Assembly (NCBI GenBank): GCA_021785195.1
Contig: JAJYGC010000002.1
Coordinates: 1-64,000 of the forward strand
Length of the DNA stretch: 64,000 nt
Source of the DNA: Nitrospirota bacterium
Lineage (GTDB): Bacteria > Nitrospirota > Leptospirillia > Leptospirillales > Leptospirillaceae
Direction of reading: 5' to 3'
Part shown: positions 27,457 to 36,193 of the stretch, piece after piece
How the letters are laid out: each line of letters starts with the position of its first letter
Position numbering within the stretch: position 1 is the first letter of the stretch
Program-made: the position numbers and the translations under genes
The notes under the pieces: model-generated
The model's input: the letters and a program-made list of their open reading frames with translations, nothing else
Database searches by the model: none
What the model was told of the DNA's origin: nothing

Positions 27457-28965
27457 CTATTCCATTTCATCCAAAGGGAAGAGAAGGGGCTGCAAAGGTG
27501 GGACCGTGTCAAATAAGCCGTGTTGCAGGCGTTCTTCCTGTGTAAAGGGGATAGGGTATTGACCTGTAAAGCACGCATTGCAAAAATTGCCATTTGCTCC
27601 TGAAAATCCGTTTTGGGAGTCAGAACGACATTCCCTCATGACATCTTCCATCTCCTCAACGGTCAGATAACCAAGTGAGTCAGCTTTCAGATATCGGCGG
27701 ATCTCTTCGTTATTGTGGGTGGAAGCGATGAGCTCCCCACGGGTCGGGGTATCGATCCCATAAAAACAGGGGGAAACAATCGGAGCTGAAGCAATCCGCA
27801 TATGAATTTCTTTGGCCCCTGCCGCCCGTAACATGGAGACAATTTTACGACTGGTTGTTCCTCTCACGATGGAGTCATCTATCACCACCACTCTTTTTCC
27901 TCTCAGGACCTGAGGAACAGCGTTCAGTTTGATTTTGACTCCAAAATGACGGATGGACTGTTTGGGTTCGATGAATGTTCTACCAACATAATGGTTTCGA
28001 ACAAGGCCCATATCCAGTGGAATGCCAGAGGCTTCAGAGTACCCGAGGGCAGGAGCGACTCCCGAATCGGGAACAGGGATCACAAGATCTGCATCTACCG
28101 GGTGCAATAGGGCCAACCGGTTTCCCAGACGCTTTCGGGAAACGTAAACAGGGATTCCAAAAACCTGACTGTCTGGACGGGCAAAATAGACCAGTTCAAA
28201 AATGCATGGGGCATCTTCCCTTCTGGGGAAAAGCCTGTGGGATTCAAGTCCCTCATTCGAGATGATCACCATTTCCCCTGGCTCGACATCGCGGATAAAT
28301 GTGGCCCCGATCAGGTCAAAGGCGCATGTTTCCGATGCGAGGACATAGGCGTCCCCAAGTTGTCCGATTGATAATGGGCGCAGTCCCAGAGGATCCCGGA
28401 TACCCAGAATTTTGTCAGGAAGAAGGGCCAATAATGAGTAGGATCCCTTGACTGATCCCAACGCGTAGGCGACGCGATCAACCAATCCGGAACCCCTGGA
28501 TCGTGCGATCAAATGAACGAGGACTTCCGAGTCGACATCGGTTGTAAAGAGTGCCCCTTCTTGTTCAAGGTCTTTCCTGATTTCCATCGCATTTGTCAAA
28601 TTCCCGTTATGTACCAGTGCCATGGAACCATCACTAAAGTAGGCAGTCAATGGTTGGAGTTCTCTCTCGGAGTCGCCTCCTGCCGTGGCATAGCGGTTGT
28701 GTCCAATAGCCGACAGTCCCTGAAGATCGTTCAGGGTTGCTTCCGTGTAAAACTCTGAAACAAGTGCCTGGGCCTTTCTGAGAATGAGGCGTCCTTTATC
28801 CATTGTGGCGATTCCAGTTCCTTCCTGACCCCGGTGTTGAAGGGCGTACAGACCGAGGTAGGTCATTCTGGAGGCTTCTGGATGACCAAAAATCCCGAAA
28901 ACGGCACATTCCTCATGAAAATGATCGTCATCCATTGTAGAAGGTTTATCCATCGGGTTGATCAA
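27457..28965 (-). CDS. purF: Amidophosphoribosyltransferase
   Basis: PurF makes phosphoribosylamine from PRPP and glutamine, the first step of purine synthesis. The 502-residue precursor has a short propeptide ahead of the catalytic Cys20 (HEECAVFGIFG). The PRPP loop VVVIDDSIVRGTTSRK is present. Cysteines in PCIFELVYFARP, SPCFYG and FCNACF match the 4Fe-4S type known from Bacillus subtilis. The start is TTG at 28965, with GGAGGA six bases upstream, overlapping the purL stop. It is the last gene of purQ-purL-purF. Confidence 0.95.
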   Translation of the reverse strand: MINPMDKPSTMDDDHFHEECAVFGIFGHPEASRMTYLGLYALQHRGQEGTGIATMDKGRLILRKAQALVSEFYTEATLNDLQGLSAIGHNRYATAGGDSERELQPLTAYFSDGSMALVHNGNLTNAMEIRKDLEQEGALFTTDVDSEVLVHLIARSRGSGLVDRVAYALGSVKGSYSLLALLPDKILGIRDPLGLRPLSIGQLGDAYVLASETCAFDLIGATFIRDVEPGEMVIISNEGLESHRLFPRREDAPCIFELVYFARPDSQVFGIPVYVSRKRLGNRLALLHPVDADLVIPVPDSGVAPALGYSEASGIPLDMGLVRNHYVGRTFIEPKQSIRHFGVKIKLNAVPQVLRGKRVVVIDDSIVRGTTSRKIVSMLRAAGAKEIHMRIASAPIVSPCFYGIDTPTRGELIASTHNNEEIRRYLKADSLGYLTVEEMEDVMRECRSDSQNGFSGANGNFCNACFTGQYPIPFTQEERLQHGLFDTVPPLQPLLFPLDEME

Positions 28966-31181
28966 GGAAGTTCCTCCATGAATTGTGACAGGGACGTATC
29001 AAATCTGTGCTTGAGTCCAGAGAGGGATTCTGTCCATTCTTTTTGGATTCCGTCCATGTCCCGATAACGGATGAACCAGCTGTTTCGGGCTGTATATCCA
29101 ATCATCTGGAAGGGGACTCCCCATTCCGAAGCTGTTTCAAGAAGGCATTGTTCCGCATCCGGTGCAAAGGCTAGGAGAATCCGCCCAGGGGACTCTGAAA
29201 AGAAAAAAGGAAGTGGATCGATCGAGTGGGATAAATCCAGAAATGCCCCAAGCCAAGGATCGTGGGAGACCATCATGAGCAGGCTCCGTAAGATCCCCCC
29301 ACGACCAACAGCTCTGGCACTGGCGATTCTCTGTGTGTGGGCAATGGTCATCATGAAGGATGCCAGTTTTTTGAGATCATCATAACTTGGTGAAGGGACA
29401 GCGTCCCGAATTGCATCTTCCAAGATCCAGTCAAGATAGGATCCTCCCAATGACAGGTCCTGTATCTGGCCCACAATCGCAATTCGAAGACCAGATATGG
29501 GAATCTGTCCGGAAATTCTTTTCTGAATGGAAGGAAGAAGCCCGGTGATGCCAATCATCGGGCTGGGAGGGATACTATTCCCGTTCGTTTCGTTATAAAG
29601 GCTGACGTTTCCTGAAACTACCGGGATATTCAGGGCAATTCCAGCTTCTGCAATACCCCTGACTGCACTCTGAAAGCTTCCCATGATGATCGGATTTTCC
29701 GGATTTCCAAAATTCAGGCAGTCTGTGATGGCCAACGGGAATGCTCCTACTGCGGCCAATTCCGTCACAGCTTTTGTGACAAGAAGAGAACCTCCCCGAT
29801 AAGGATCTTTTGAGCATGCATGCGGCAATGAAACAACAGAAATGGCTATCCCGGTCTGTTTTGGATCTTTCATGCTCAGCACGGCAGAGTCATGTCCTGG
29901 TCCCAGAATAGTCCGCGTCTGGACCTCAAAATCAAAATGTCGGTAGATCCACCGGGGATTTCCTCCATTGGGGTGATCAAGCATCTGTTGAAAAATATTC
30001 GCAAGGCTATGTCGCCCTGAGAGGGAAGGGGCTGTCAATGCCACTCTGTCTGTCGGGGAGGTTTCAATGGGCCGGTTGTAGAGGGGGGCATTTTCTGTCA
30101 GATAGGAAATGGGCAAATCGGCGAGGATTTGTAATCCTTTGCGGACAATGAAGTTTGGCCTCGAAATTGTTTGCCCGACCACATCTGAGGACAGGTGCCA
30201 TTTTGTGGCAATTTCACGAATCTTTTCCACATTCTCCGGAATAGCGAGGACTAGCATCCGTTCCTGGGATTCTGAAAGAAGAATTTCCCATGGCTCCATC
30301 GTAAAGTCTCGGAGAGGGACTTTGGAAACATCCAGCTCCATTCCAAGACCAGAACGTCCCGCCATCTCGGTTGAGGAACTGGTCAAGCCCGCGGCTCCCA
30401 TATCCTGGATGGAGTCAGCGAGGTGAAGTCGTGCAATTTCTAACGTGGCCTCCATCAGGTTCTTGCCGGCATAGGGGTCTGCAATCTGGACCTGTGGGCG
30501 AAGATCTCCCCCATCGCTGGAAAACCCTCGGGAAGCCATGGCAGCTCCGGATACGCCATCACGTCCGGTCCGATTCCCAATATAAACTGCCTGAAGCCCT
30601 TCACGGGATGCTTTTGCCGACATGATGGAATGGTCCATGACCACTCCTACGGCCATGACGTTGACCAGAATGTTGTCCTTGTAACGATCGTCAAACCAGA
30701 CTTCCCCCCCCACGGTTGGCACGCCGATGGGATTCCCGTACCCTGCGATTCCTTCTACAACCCTTCGAAAAAGGGTCCGATGACGAGGGTGTCGCAGGGA
30801 ACCAAATACAAGACTGTTTGATAGGGCAATCGGCTTGGCACCCATCGCTATGACATCCCGCAGGATTCCTCCGACCCCGGTTGCTGCACCCTGAAAAGGC
30901 TCGAGGAAGCTGGGGTGATTATGGCTTTCCATCTTGAACGCCAGGCAAATCCCATCCCGAACATGGACGATTCCAGCATTTTCCCCGGGTCCTGCCTGAA
31001 CCCGGGGATGTTTTGACGAAAAGGAGCGAAGATGGGTCCTGGACGATTTATAGCTGCAATGTTCGCTCCACATGGCGGAGAACACAGCCTCCTCTGTCAG
31101 TGTTGGTTCCCTGCCTATGAGGGCTTGGATCATCTCCATTTCTGAGGCGGGAATTCGAAAGCGAGAGGCGGCAGTTGTCAT
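28962..31181 (-). CDS. purL: Phosphoribosylformylglycinamidine synthase subunit PurL
   Basis: PurL aminates FGAR to FGAM using ammonia from PurQ. The 739 residues match the small PurL type: MWSEHCSYKSSR near residue 38, FKMESHNHPSFLEPFQGAAT and GVGGILRDVIAMGAKPIA, then a second ATP-binding half with GVPTVGGEVWF. Its stop overlaps the purF TTG start, so purL and purF are coupled. PurQ is encoded just upstream. The small subunit PurS is not seen nearby. Confidence 0.96.
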   Translation of the reverse strand: MTTAASRFRIPASEMEMIQALIGREPTLTEEAVFSAMWSEHCSYKSSRTHLRSFSSKHPRVQAGPGENAGIVHVRDGICLAFKMESHNHPSFLEPFQGAATGVGGILRDVIAMGAKPIALSNSLVFGSLRHPRHRTLFRRVVEGIAGYGNPIGVPTVGGEVWFDDRYKDNILVNVMAVGVVMDHSIMSAKASREGLQAVYIGNRTGRDGVSGAAMASRGFSSDGGDLRPQVQIADPYAGKNLMEATLEIARLHLADSIQDMGAAGLTSSSTEMAGRSGLGMELDVSKVPLRDFTMEPWEILLSESQERMLVLAIPENVEKIREIATKWHLSSDVVGQTISRPNFIVRKGLQILADLPISYLTENAPLYNRPIETSPTDRVALTAPSLSGRHSLANIFQQMLDHPNGGNPRWIYRHFDFEVQTRTILGPGHDSAVLSMKDPKQTGIAISVVSLPHACSKDPYRGGSLLVTKAVTELAAVGAFPLAITDCLNFGNPENPIIMGSFQSAVRGIAEAGIALNIPVVSGNVSLYNETNGNSIPPSPMIGITGLLPSIQKRISGQIPISGLRIAIVGQIQDLSLGGSYLDWILEDAIRDAVPSPSYDDLKKLASFMMTIAHTQRIASARAVGRGGILRSLLMMVSHDPWLGAFLDLSHSIDPLPFFFSESPGRILLAFAPDAEQCLLETASEWGVPFQMIGYTARNSWFIRYRDMDGIQKEWTESLSGLKHRFDTSLSQFMEELP

Positions 31182-31269
31182 GGGAATTCCATTTCTGGTC
31201 TGATGGGTTTAGGGAACGACAATAGAGCACTCACATCCTTATGATCCTTACGGGTCGACTGTTGCAGGG

Positions 31270-32037
31270 TCAGCCCCGGGAAATCGCCCATGACAGCTCA
31301 GTGGGCTTTGCGTTGTCGGAAACGGGATTGAGTTGAAGAAGGGAGGTCAGCAGGGATTCAAAGATGAGAAGTCCGTCCGAACCTGTTGTGCTGGAGTGCA
31401 TTCTCCGTTCGGGGTGGGGCATGAGTCCAACTACGTTTCCTGAACGGTTGGATACTCCCGCGATATCATGGGCTGATCCGTTCGGATTGGAGAGATATCG
31501 AAAGATGACTTGCCGATTCTGTTCAAGTTCGCGGAGTGCGCTTTCCGGCAGAAAATAGCGTCCTTCCTGATGTGCGATGGGCAATGAGATCCTTGAGCCT
31601 TCTTTCAGTAACCGCGAAAACGGAGTTTCCGAACTCTGGACGAGCAAAGGAGTTTCTTCGCAGATAAAGCTCCGTGAAGAGTTCACCAAGAGGGCTCCCG
31701 GGAGCAGCTTTGCCTCAACAAGGATCTGAAATCCATTGCATATTCCCAAGACCGGCTTTCCTTCTTCGGCGAACTTCCGGATGGCTTTGATGACAGGGGC
31801 TTGGGCAGAGATGGCTCCAGTTCTCAGATAGTCCCCGTAAGAAAAGCCCCCCGGCAGAATGACAGCATCAAGACGCGGAAGCGAAGCAGATTCGTAAGAA
31901 ACCCAGACCGGTTCAAATCTGGAAATGACTTGAATGGCTTCAAAAGTATCTTGGTCACAGTTGGTGCCGGGGAAACGCACAACTCCGATTCGGAATGTGT
32001 TTCTGTGAATTGGAACAGGGGAGGGTGATATTTTCAT
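31270..32037 (-). CDS. purQ: Phosphoribosylformylglycinamidine synthase subunit PurQ
   Basis: PurQ is the class I glutaminase that feeds ammonia to PurL. The 255 residues show FPGTNCDQDTF, GGFSYGDYLRTGAIS, the nucleophile cysteine in GICNGFQIL and the His-Glu of MPHPERR. About 14 extra N-terminal residues precede the usual start, but ATG 32037 is the first in-frame ATG after an upstream stop. It heads the purQLF operon; 88 bases separate it from purL. Confidence 0.95.
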   Translation of the reverse strand: MKISPSPVPIHRNTFRIGVVRFPGTNCDQDTFEAIQVISRFEPVWVSYESASLPRLDAVILPGGFSYGDYLRTGAISAQAPVIKAIRKFAEEGKPVLGICNGFQILVEAKLLPGALLVNSSRSFICEETPLLVQSSETPFSRLLKEGSRISLPIAHQEGRYFLPESALRELEQNRQVIFRYLSNPNGSAHDIAGVSNRSGNVVGLMPHPERRMHSSTTGSDGLLIFESLLTSLLQLNPVSDNAKPTELSWAISRG

Positions 32038-32122
32038 CCTCTCATTCTATAAGGCAAAGAGACTGTCAGTCAATGATTGTCGGGTTGGTGAAGTCATTCC
32101 AATGGGGTGAAAACGGTAAGAA

Positions 32123-32152
32123 TTGACGTTAGAAAATGCTTCCGGGTATTCT
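32123..32152 (+). promoter_or_regulatory. Sigma-70-type promoter of the RND efflux operon
   Basis: TTGACG at 32123-32128 and TATTCT at 32147-32152 are separated by 18 bases. Transcription would start near 32159, about 70 bases before the barrel-protein ATG at 32230. The TetR-type palindrome at 32155-32168 would cover the start site. Confidence 0.55.
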
Positions 32153-32154
32153 TG

Positions 32155-32168
32155 ACTGACTGGTCAGT
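32155..32168. promoter_or_regulatory. Probable TetR operator (palindrome ACTGAC-TG-GTCAGT)
   Basis: A perfect 6-base inverted repeat with a two-base spacer lies just after the predicted -10 element of the efflux operon. TGACTGGTCA-like palindromes are common TetR/AcrR-family operators, and a TetR-family gene is the second gene of this operon. Autorepression is therefore the simplest reading. It also lies upstream of purQ on the other strand. Confidence 0.55.
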
Positions 32169-32229
32169 TTTTAAATGGCTTGACCCGGGAAATAATCCAA
32201 TCAGTCATGTTTCAGAGTCTGGAGGGGCT

Positions 32230-32946
32230 ATGTCCCGACCTATTCTTTCTTGTATTTTACCCTTTTTCGTTGTGGCGTTGATTTTATTGGTGGGTGCAGG
32301 GAATTCTTTTGCCATTCCCCCTTCAGGATCCGCTCCAGCGGCTGCCTCGAATGTTTTACCCGATAGTGGTTCGGCTTCGGACCAAACTGTTTCCACTTCT
32401 TCAGAAGAAGGAAAGTTTGACGAAACATTCGGAAAGTTTGGTCTGTCAATCGGCTTCCTGTATGTATTTTCTCAAACCCCTCAACCAGAAAACTACTTTG
32501 CGAACTCGCTTGGGGGGATTGGCGAAATTTCTTACGGAGTTCGTACAGGAGTCAGAATTATGGTGGGGGGAGGGTTTGCCATGGACTCCCCTCATGTTTC
32601 CCCACCCCTCAAGTCATCCGGAAACGGAATGTCATCGGATTTTTCTGAGGGGTACTTGGGAAGTCGCCTTGCGATGAATCCATTCTTCCCCCAGTTTTTT
32701 AAAAGGCAACCCTGGATCCCGTATATTCGTGCCGACCTTGGTGGTGTGACCTCAAGTGTCTCAAACTCGGTGTTGGAAAATGGAAGAAGCAGCGGTTTGA
32801 TGGCTGATGTCGGCCTGGGAGTTGAGGGGAGGGCGCCTGAGTTTCCTGTGGGCTTCTTTGCGGAAGTCCGCTCCCAGTGGTTTCTTTTGGGACCGCAGAC
32901 AGTCACAATCCTTCCGGTTATTGTGGGTTCAACATTTTATTTTTGA
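32230..32946 (+). CDS. Predicted outer-membrane beta-barrel protein of the RND efflux operon
   Basis: The start is ATG 32230 (MSRPILSCIL) with GGAGG at 32221-32225, giving 238 residues; an open frame extends upstream over the promoter but lacks a good site. A signal peptide ends near NSFA, followed by a Pro/Ala/Ser-rich linker. The rest alternates polar and hydrophobic residues with glycine-rich turns and ends in STFYF, whose aromatic end is typical of outer-membrane barrels. Its C-terminal PEFPVGFFAEV resembles PEYPMGVFVEM of the protein at 41966. Function is unknown. Confidence 0.7.
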   Translation: MSRPILSCILPFFVVALILLVGAGNSFAIPPSGSAPAAASNVLPDSGSASDQTVSTSSEEGKFDETFGKFGLSIGFLYVFSQTPQPENYFANSLGGIGEISYGVRTGVRIMVGGGFAMDSPHVSPPLKSSGNGMSSDFSEGYLGSRLAMNPFFPQFFKRQPWIPYIRADLGGVTSSVSNSVLENGRSSGLMADVGLGVEGRAPEFPVGFFAEVRSQWFLLGPQTVTILPVIVGSTFYF

Positions 32947-32956
32947 GACGGATGGT

Positions 32957-33631
32957 ATGGATAAGGTAGGGAAGTCGTTTCTGGTCCCATCGTCTTTTTC
33001 AAAGCGTCATTTGTCTTTCGATGAGGCCAGACACCATATTATAGAACGTGCCGCCAACCTTTTTGCCGAAAGGCGATATGATCAGGTTACGCTTGACGGC
33101 CTGATCCGGATCCTCGGGATCGGAAAGGGCACACTTTATCGCTATTTTACGAATAAGGAAGAGCTTTATTCCCAGATTCTTGATTTGGGACATGAACAAC
33201 TCCTCAGTCTTCTCAGGGATGTTTGTGACAGGACGGATATCGGTCCTGTCGAAAAACTCTGCGAAATGGCTTTTTCCATGGCTCATTTCATTCGGTTGCA
33301 TTTGGACATCTTTACGGTGATGGCGATCGAAGAGCCGAAAGATAAGTGTACTTCAGAAAAGATGATTCGCTACAGGAAGGAGCGAATCGGAATGGTTGTT
33401 AATGTGGTGGAGCAAGGGCGAAAGATGGGGATCTTTCGCCCGAATACGGACGTCTGGCTTTTTTCCCAATCCCTGATGGGTGCGTTGTGGGCAGAGGCAC
33501 TCTTCCCCTCCCCGTCGGAAGAGCCTGACGGAAGGCCCATTTTGCGGACCCAGGAGATTGTCTCTTTGTTTCTGGAAGGAATCCTTGTCCCTACTGTTGT
33601 GGTGCTAGGGGAAAAGAGGAAGCAGAAATGA
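32957..33631 (+). CDS. TetR/AcrR-family transcriptional regulator
   Basis: The 224-residue protein (ATG 32957, MDKVGKSFLV) has the N-terminal TetR helix-turn-helix: IIERAANLFAERRYDQVTLD, then ILGIGKGTLYRYFTNKEELY. The C-terminal ligand domain is divergent, as usual. It lies 10 bases after the barrel gene and overlaps the TolC gene by four bases (ATGA), so it is part of the efflux operon. It most likely represses that operon through the palindrome at 32155-32168. The inducer is unknown. Confidence 0.85.
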   Translation: MDKVGKSFLVPSSFSKRHLSFDEARHHIIERAANLFAERRYDQVTLDGLIRILGIGKGTLYRYFTNKEELYSQILDLGHEQLLSLLRDVCDRTDIGPVEKLCEMAFSMAHFIRLHLDIFTVMAIEEPKDKCTSEKMIRYRKERIGMVVNVVEQGRKMGIFRPNTDVWLFSQSLMGALWAEALFPSPSEEPDGRPILRTQEIVSLFLEGILVPTVVVLGEKRKQK

Positions 33632-35067
33632 TGGATTTCCTGGTTAGGCGTTGTTTGCGCCTTTATTTTCCTGCATTGTTGCTGTTTTGCGTCCCTTTTG
33701 CGGGCAATGCTTTAGCCGGATCCCAAGATCCAAACCCTGAACCACCATCAATCCCTTCAAAGCCACTATCTCTCCCAATACCCAGGACTCTTTCCCTGGA
33801 CATGGCGATGGAAATTGCCATAAAGGCCCACCCACAGTACCGGCAAGCGATACATACATATCAGGCCAATAAGGAAATTGTTGGTCAGGCCCTTTCGAAT
33901 TATTACCCGCATCTTTCCGTTGGGGCAGGGTACACATATGAAACCGGCAACTTTGTTATATCTCCAGGATTTCCCCCTTCACTCTACAATGTGATTCTGC
34001 CGCCGAACAACACCGGATTTGACTATTACCAGGCCCAGGCCAATATTTCAGAGACCCTCTTTACCTTTGGCCAGCGCATTACCCAGGTCCGTCAAGCCAG
34101 GCATAATGCGAATTCTTTGGGACAGCAGGCGTTATGGACTCTATGGTCTTTGTTGGCCAATGTGGAAATTGCATACGATACCCTGGCCCAGGATGTCCTT
34201 TTAGTGGATGCCGCCCAGAAAACGCTCAAGGATTATGAAGATCAGTTGCATGTCGCCAATGGAGAGTACCAGGTCGGGACGGCTTCGAAATTCGACGTCC
34301 TGAATGCGGAAGTGAACAGTTCCAACGCAAAGCTGAATCTCATTACGGCGCGGAACAATGTGAAGGTTGCTCGGGTCGGTCTTTTGAATGCGATGGGGGT
34401 TGTGTATGGGGGCAAGTTTAATGTATTGACGTCATTGAATTATGTTCCGATGGATCAAGGGCTTGAGTCTCTTCTCCACTATGCCATGGACCGTCGTCCT
34501 GACCTTCTCTCGATGAAAGAGCAGGAAAAGGCCGATCGACAAAATGAACTTTATTACAAAAGTACATACTTGCCTTCTGTTGGCGCGACTGCTGGTTATT
34601 CCTATGCCAGCATCTTCTTTCCCCTGACGTATAACTGGTTTCTGGGTGCAACAATCTCGGTCCCGATTTTTTCCGGGTTTCTTACAGTACATCAGGTCGC
34701 CCAGGCGCAAAAAACCTTGGCTGCAGCAAGAGATGCGGAGGAAAGTCTACGCCAGAACCTCATGATGCAAGTGAAACAGGATTATTACAACATGGAAACA
34801 GCATCGGAGCGGATCAATACAACGAGGGCACTTCTGTCACAAGCTCGTGAGAGTCTTCGGCTGGCAGAGGGACAGTATCGAGTTGGCGTGGGTTCGGCAG
34901 TCGCCGTAACCCAAGCCGAAGCCGATCTGGCGGCAGCCCGTGCCCAATATGTCCAGGCTGTTTACGGGTACAAGATTGCAAGGGCGAATCTGATCCGGGA
35001 TACGGGAATGAACCCACTGGGTCAAATTCAAAAACGGAACAATAAAGGGGTTGTGGCACATGAATAA
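33628..35067 (+). CDS. TolC-family outer-membrane efflux protein (RND system)
   Basis: The 479-residue protein has an N-terminal signal peptide (about 1-30) and two OEP repeats. Landmarks include SLDMAMEIAIKAHPQYRQAI, ANISETLFTFGQR and, in the second repeat, VPIFSGFLTVHQVAQAQKTL and YRVGVGSAVAVTQAEADLAA. It forms the outer-membrane exit duct for the RND pump encoded two genes downstream. It overlaps the TetR gene by four bases and the adaptor gene by eight, so translation is coupled. Confidence 0.9.
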   Translation: MMDFLVRRCLRLYFPALLLFCVPFAGNALAGSQDPNPEPPSIPSKPLSLPIPRTLSLDMAMEIAIKAHPQYRQAIHTYQANKEIVGQALSNYYPHLSVGAGYTYETGNFVISPGFPPSLYNVILPPNNTGFDYYQAQANISETLFTFGQRITQVRQARHNANSLGQQALWTLWSLLANVEIAYDTLAQDVLLVDAAQKTLKDYEDQLHVANGEYQVGTASKFDVLNAEVNSSNAKLNLITARNNVKVARVGLLNAMGVVYGGKFNVLTSLNYVPMDQGLESLLHYAMDRRPDLLSMKEQEKADRQNELYYKSTYLPSVGATAGYSYASIFFPLTYNWFLGATISVPIFSGFLTVHQVAQAQKTLAAARDAEESLRQNLMMQVKQDYYNMETASERINTTRALLSQARESLRLAEGQYRVGVGSAVAVTQAEADLAAARAQYVQAVYGYKIARANLIRDTGMNPLGQIQKRNNKGVVAHE

Positions 35068-36181
35068 GGCCGGAAAACTGGGACTTCTGGTTCTCATTTT
35101 AGGAACGGTAGTTCTCATCGGTTACCGATTTTCCCATCATTCGTCCGTCCGGGAAAAACAGGTTTCAGAAATGAAAGCGCCAGTTGCAGTCTTTGTCACC
35201 CGACCCATTGTGCAGCCGATTTCACAGACCATCACCCTGACGGCCGATATCCAGCCGATCAACCAGGCGGCGATCTATTCCCAGGTGAGTGGATACCTTG
35301 ATTCGATTTCCGTCCGAAGGGGGTTTCATGTCAAGAAAGGGCAAACCCTGGCCAGAATCAATGATACGACCTACAGGGCACAACTCCAGCAGGCTCAAGC
35401 CACTCGTGACTACACCTGCCTGAATGCCGACAGGTACAAAAAACTTCTGGCAAAAAACCTTGTTTCCCACGATTCTTATGATCTTGCGAAGGAGCAGTGC
35501 CAGCAGGCCCAGGCGTCTGTCGACTATGCCACAAAAGAGTTGGAGTATACCAAGATCAAAGCACCCTTTGATGGATATATTTTCAATCGAATGGTTGACC
35601 CCGGTGCGACAATTCCGGCATCAACCGCTGCGGTGGCATCCAACCAGAGCCCCCTTTTTACAGTGGTTGACATTCATTTGGTCAAAGTTGTCATTAGCGT
35701 ACCGGAGAGTGATGTAAGGTATCTTAGGGTTGGCCTGCCGGTCCGTGTGCATGCGGACGCCTATCCCGGCCGGGTTTTTCCGGGTGTGATTACCCGGATG
35801 AATCCGGCACTGGATGTTCAGACTAGAACATTGGCCGTGGAGATTGACATGCACAATCCGGATGGTGTCCTGAAACCGGGCATGTATGCAAGGGCCATTC
35901 TCCATCTTCGTACGATCAGTGATGCGGTGGTGATCCCTAGCGATGCCGTGGTCAGGAGGAAGGAAAGGACGTTCGTTTATCGTGTCGATCAAGGAATGGT
36001 TCTCCATCGCGTTCCGGTGGTTCTTGGAATCCAGGGAGGTGCATTGCTCCAGGTGACGGAAGGAGTCACTCCTTCCGATCAGATTGTTGTTCCTGGCCAG
36101 CAACATTTAAATGATGGGGAAACCGTTTTACCAAAACCATATACGCCTGTATTTTCCCCTGGCCTTTCCCAGAAGTCCTGA
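35060..36181 (+). CDS. RND efflux periplasmic adaptor (membrane fusion protein)
   Basis: I use ATG 35060 (MNKAGKLGLLVLILG), giving 373 residues; AAAGGGG lies nine bases upstream. The N-terminal hydrophobic segment is a signal anchor. The lipoyl/barrel-sandwich motif (SGYLDSISVRRGFHVKKGQT) and a helical hairpin (residues about 95-145) follow, then the second half-motif IKAPFDGYIFNRMVDPGATI and a beta-barrel domain. It links the pump at 36194 to the TolC at 33628. The substrate cannot be inferred. Confidence 0.9.
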   Translation: MNKAGKLGLLVLILGTVVLIGYRFSHHSSVREKQVSEMKAPVAVFVTRPIVQPISQTITLTADIQPINQAAIYSQVSGYLDSISVRRGFHVKKGQTLARINDTTYRAQLQQAQATRDYTCLNADRYKKLLAKNLVSHDSYDLAKEQCQQAQASVDYATKELEYTKIKAPFDGYIFNRMVDPGATIPASTAAVASNQSPLFTVVDIHLVKVVISVPESDVRYLRVGLPVRVHADAYPGRVFPGVITRMNPALDVQTRTLAVEIDMHNPDGVLKPGMYARAILHLRTISDAVVIPSDAVVRRKERTFVYRVDQGMVLHRVPVVLGIQGGALLQVTEGVTPSDQIVVPGQQHLNDGETVLPKPYTPVFSPGLSQKS

Positions 36182-36193
36182 CCACTTCCCGAT

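Noticed and set aside
35621-36106. A 161-codon minus-strand frame inside the adaptor gene
   Set aside because: It is antisense to a clear membrane fusion protein and shows His/Arg-rich composition typical of shadow frames.
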